Shown: piece by piece, positions 61,696 to 64,000 of the stretch
Layout: each line of letters begins with the position of its first letter
Position numbering within the stretch: the stretch's first letter is position 1
Origin: an uncultured Lachnospiraceae bacterium
Lineage (GTDB): Bacteria > Bacillota > Clostridia > Lachnospirales > Lachnospiraceae
Reading direction: 5' to 3'
DNA length: 64,000 nucleotides
Assembly (NCBI GenBank): GCA_910589195.1
Contig: CAJUTC010000011.1
Span: forward strand, 18,714-82,713
Made by a program: the position numbers and the translations under genes
Notes under the pieces: generated by a model
Told to the model about the DNA's origin: nothing
The model's input: the letters and a program-made list of their open reading frames with translations, nothing else
The model's database searches: none

Positions 61696-63579
61696 ATGAA
61701 TCAATGTTATGGATGCAACACCTGTCAGAGTGCAGACAAGCCCCTGGAATCCTATATCGCCGGACTCCCTATGGAAACCTCCCACCACCGGGTGGAGAGC
61801 CAGAGCACCAAATGCGCCTTCGGACTCCAGGGCGTATGCTGCCGGCTGTGTTCCAATGGCCCCTGCCGCATCACTCCAGAATCACCCCGGGGCATCTGCG
61901 GCGCCAATGCAGACACCATCGTCACCCGGAATCTTCTCCGTGCTGTAGCTTCCGGTTCCGGCTGCTACATCCATGTAGTGGAGAACACTGCCCTCAATGT
62001 CAGGAATACTGCCCGTGCCAAGGGCGAGATCAAAGGTATCAACACTCTGAACCGGCTGGCTGCTCTCTTTAGCATCGAGGAAGCAGATGTACATAAACGG
62101 GCAGAGGCCGTAGCCGACGCGGTCCTAAAGGATCTGTATCTGCCGGAATATGAGAAGATGGCCCTGACTGAGAAGCTGGCCTACGCTCCCCGTTATGACA
62201 AATGGAAAAACTTAGGCATCCTCCCCGGCGGCGCCAAGTCCGAAGTGTTCCATGGTGTAGTCAAATGCTCCACCAACTTAAATTCTGACCCGGTCAACAT
62301 GCTCTTAGACTGCTTAAAGCTTGGCATCTCTACCGGCATCTACGGCCTGGTTCTCACCAACCTGCTCAATGACGTGGTTCTGGGAGAACCAAAGATTCGC
62401 CTTGCTCCCGTGGGGCTGCGGGTCATTGATCCCGACTACATCAATATCATGATTACCGGCCACCAGCACTCTATGTTCACCTTCCTCCAGAACCGCCTCA
62501 CCGATGAAGATATAAAGGAGAAGGCAAAGAGGGCCGGAGCCAAAGGCTTCAAGCTGGTAGGCTGTACCTGCGTGGGACAGGATCTGCAGCTTCGGGGCGC
62601 CCACTATACGGAGATATTTGACGGACATGCCGGCAACAACTATACCAGCGAGGCGATCCTGGCTACCGGCGGTATCGACGCGGTGATCTCCGAGTTCAAC
62701 TGTACTTTGCCAGGCATTGAACCCATCTGTGATCAGCTCAAGATCCGCCAGATCTGTATTGACAACGTAGCCAAAAAGGCCAATGCCCATCTGAAGGAAT
62801 TCGACTTTGAGAACCGTCCCGCCGTCACTGACGAGATCATTGATGAAGTAGTGGCCGCCTACCAGGCACGCCGCGGCAGTGTTCCCATGAATCTGCTTCC
62901 GAACCATGGCAATGCCAATACCCTCACCGGTGTCAGCGAAACTTCCTTAAAACAGTTTTTGGGCGGTAGCTGGCAGCCCCTCATTGACCTGATCGTAGCC
63001 GGGGATATCAAGGGTGTGGCCGGTGTTGTCGGCTGTTCCAACTTAACCGCAGGCGGACATGATGTGCTGACCGTGGATCTGGTGAAGGAGCTGATCTCCA
63101 GAGATATCATCGTGCTGACCGCAGGCTGTTCCTCAGGCGGTATCGAAAACTGCGGACTCATGACACCGGAAGCAGCCCAGTATGCAGGGCCGAAGCTGCG
63201 GGCTGTCTGTGAGAAGCTGGGCATCCCGCCAGTCCTGAACTTTGGTCCTTGTCTGGCCATTGGCCGTCTGGAGATCGTAGCTACAGAGCTGGCAGAGGCT
63301 TTGAAGGTGGATCTGCCTCAGCTTCCGCTGGTACTCTCCGCCGCCCAGTGGCTGGAGGAACAGGCCCTGGCAGACGGCTGCTATGGCCTGGCTCTGGGAC
63401 TGCCCCTGCATCTTGGCCTTCCGCCCTTTATCACCGGAAGCAAGGTGGCTGCCCAGGTGCTGACTGAAGATATGAAGGCTCTGACTGGAGGCCAGGTGAT
63501 CATCAACAGCGACGCAAAGGAATCCGCTGACATTCTGGAGAAGATCATTCTTGAAAAACGCCAGGGGCTGAATATATAG
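61696..63579 (+). CDS. cooS: Anaerobic carbon monoxide dehydrogenase catalytic subunit (divergent clade)
   Basis: 627 residues from ATG 61696 (AAGGAGG seven bases upstream). It oxidises CO to CO2 with a Ni-Fe-S C-cluster. The B/D-cluster region is intact (KCAFGLQGVCCRLC, GPCRI, GICGA). C-cluster ligand candidates are the His in ITGHQHS and Cys in VGCTCVG, EFNCTLPG, VVGCSN, TAGCSSGG and FGPCLAIG. Several of these segments depart from well-studied CooS: GPCLAIGR replaces the usual GSCVDNSR-like motif, and the catalytic-Lys segment appears as EEQALADG without Lys (inference from memory of the family). Sequence here looks GC-richer than upstream genes. Heads an operon with a CooF-like ferredoxin. 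Confidence 0.88.
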   Translation: MNQCYGCNTCQSADKPLESYIAGLPMETSHHRVESQSTKCAFGLQGVCCRLCSNGPCRITPESPRGICGANADTIVTRNLLRAVASGSGCYIHVVENTALNVRNTARAKGEIKGINTLNRLAALFSIEEADVHKRAEAVADAVLKDLYLPEYEKMALTEKLAYAPRYDKWKNLGILPGGAKSEVFHGVVKCSTNLNSDPVNMLLDCLKLGISTGIYGLVLTNLLNDVVLGEPKIRLAPVGLRVIDPDYINIMITGHQHSMFTFLQNRLTDEDIKEKAKRAGAKGFKLVGCTCVGQDLQLRGAHYTEIFDGHAGNNYTSEAILATGGIDAVISEFNCTLPGIEPICDQLKIRQICIDNVAKKANAHLKEFDFENRPAVTDEIIDEVVAAYQARRGSVPMNLLPNHGNANTLTGVSETSLKQFLGGSWQPLIDLIVAGDIKGVAGVVGCSNLTAGGHDVLTVDLVKELISRDIIVLTAGCSSGGIENCGLMTPEAAQYAGPKLRAVCEKLGIPPVLNFGPCLAIGRLEIVATELAEALKVDLPQLPLVLSAAQWLEEQALADGCYGLALGLPLHLGLPPFITGSKVAAQVLTEDMKALTGGQVIINSDAKESADILEKIILEKRQGLNI

Positions 63580-63594
63580 AGAGGAGTGGTGAAT

Positions 63595-64000
63595 ATGAAA
63601 CGCATCCTGATAGAATATGAGAAATGCGATGGCTGCAAGAACTGCTCCGCCGCCTGTATGCAGGCCCACCGGAAGACTCCGGGCACCATCTATGATTTAG
63701 ATCTGTCTGATCCGGAAAATGAATCCCGCAACAGGATTCTGAAAGATGCCGGCGGACATTATAAGCCTCTCTTCTGCCGCCACTGCGACGACCCGGAATG
63801 CGTCAAGTCCTGCATGAGCGGCGCGCTTCACAAAGATCCAGAAAGCGGACATGTGTTCTATGACGAAACCCGGTGCGGCTCCTGCTTCATGTGCGTCATG
63901 AACTGCCCCTTCGGAGTGCTGAAACCGGATACCGTGACAAAAACTAAGGTGATCAAATGTGACTTTTGTGCAGATGCAGGCGGAGATCCCTCCTGCGTGA
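63595..64000 (+). CDS. cooF: CooF-like polyferredoxin, 3' end outside window
   Basis: 135 residues seen, start ATG 63595 with GAGGAG about nine bases upstream and 15 bases after cooS. Cys-rich 4Fe-4S motifs: CDGCKNCSAACMQAH (residues 11-25), CRHCDDPECVKSC, CGSCFMCVMNCPFG and the start of another (CDFCADAGGDPSC). It resembles CooF/HycB-type electron carriers that take electrons from CooS. The frame is open to the window edge. Confidence 0.88.
   Translation, partial: MKRILIEYEKCDGCKNCSAACMQAHRKTPGTIYDLDLSDPENESRNRILKDAGGHYKPLFCRHCDDPECVKSCMSGALHKDPESGHVFYDETRCGSCFMCVMNCPFGVLKPDTVTKTKVIKCDFCADAGGDPSCV

Noticed and set aside
62314..63669. Minus-strand frames of 133-197 residues in the cooS region
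   Set aside because: They are antisense to a gene with clear iron-sulfur motifs; long shadows are expected in this GC-richer stretch.

Overview
The window looks like chromosomal DNA from a Gram-positive anaerobe of the Clostridia, most likely a gut Lachnospiraceae (Clostridium cluster XIVa type). Signs of this are strong AGGAGG ribosome binding sites, sigma-A promoters, a PerR next to a rubredoxin-first rubrerythrin, clostridial-type FeoB membrane sequence, cell-wall-binding repeat proteins, VanRS-like two-component systems and an anaerobic carbon monoxide dehydrogenase at the right edge. No rRNA, tRNA, CRISPR array, prophage or insertion sequence was seen. Placement below family level is a guess.

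Layout. 1-3420 (minus) is the N-terminal 1140 residues of a large secreted repeat protein. 3735-5558 (plus) is a FeoB-like iron transporter whose G domain has lost its nucleotide-binding motifs. 5555-9639 (minus) is a four-gene membrane-stress type operon (TIM44/zinc-ribbon-like protein, SPFH protein, zinc-ribbon membrane protein, TPM protein) resembling Bacillus ydjGHI but without pspA. Then come endonuclease IV, a small protein made almost entirely of Cys-Gly-Asn repeats, and a five-gene module (response regulator, histidine kinase, 855-residue membrane-anchored protein, ABC ATPase, ABC permease; 11412-17730). 18073-27383 (minus) holds polyphosphate metabolism (ppx, ppk1), an AAA ATPase, plsC-pheA, a CmpB-family membrane protein and cardiolipin synthase. 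27657-32032 holds asparaginase, a small secreted protein and the lactonase-aroC-rpiB operon.

32163-36739 (plus) is a polyamine uptake operon: a cupin regulator, PotA, PotB and a PotC-PotD fusion. A LarE-like protein with a damaged PP-loop follows. 38215-42662 holds a cell-wall-binding repeat protein transcribed away from three tandem tyrosine recombinases. This arrangement suggests surface phase variation, and the gap between them holds divergent promoters and a short inverted repeat. nagA and deaD follow; deaD has an intrinsic terminator inside its own leader. 46258-49804 is a second two-component system plus a CcdA-thioredoxin fusion.

49798-59956 (minus) is a run of housekeeping and envelope genes: a membrane metallophosphoesterase, HAD phosphatase, xpt, a lipoprotein trigger-factor-like foldase, M18 aminopeptidase, dtd, a membrane GDPD, a small alarmone synthetase and an S1-domain protein. 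60139-61289 is perR and rubrerythrin (peroxide defence). 61696-64000 begins a CO dehydrogenase operon (cooS, then a CooF-like ferredoxin cut by the window end), preceded by a perfect 10-1-10 palindrome.

The most interesting candidates are the recombinase/surface-protein locus, the Cys-Gly-Asn repeat protein, the deaD leader terminator, a dispersed structured intergenic repeat (25108-25179 and 37905-38049), the nucleotide-blind FeoB and the divergent CO dehydrogenase. All calls come from reading the sequence; no database search was possible.
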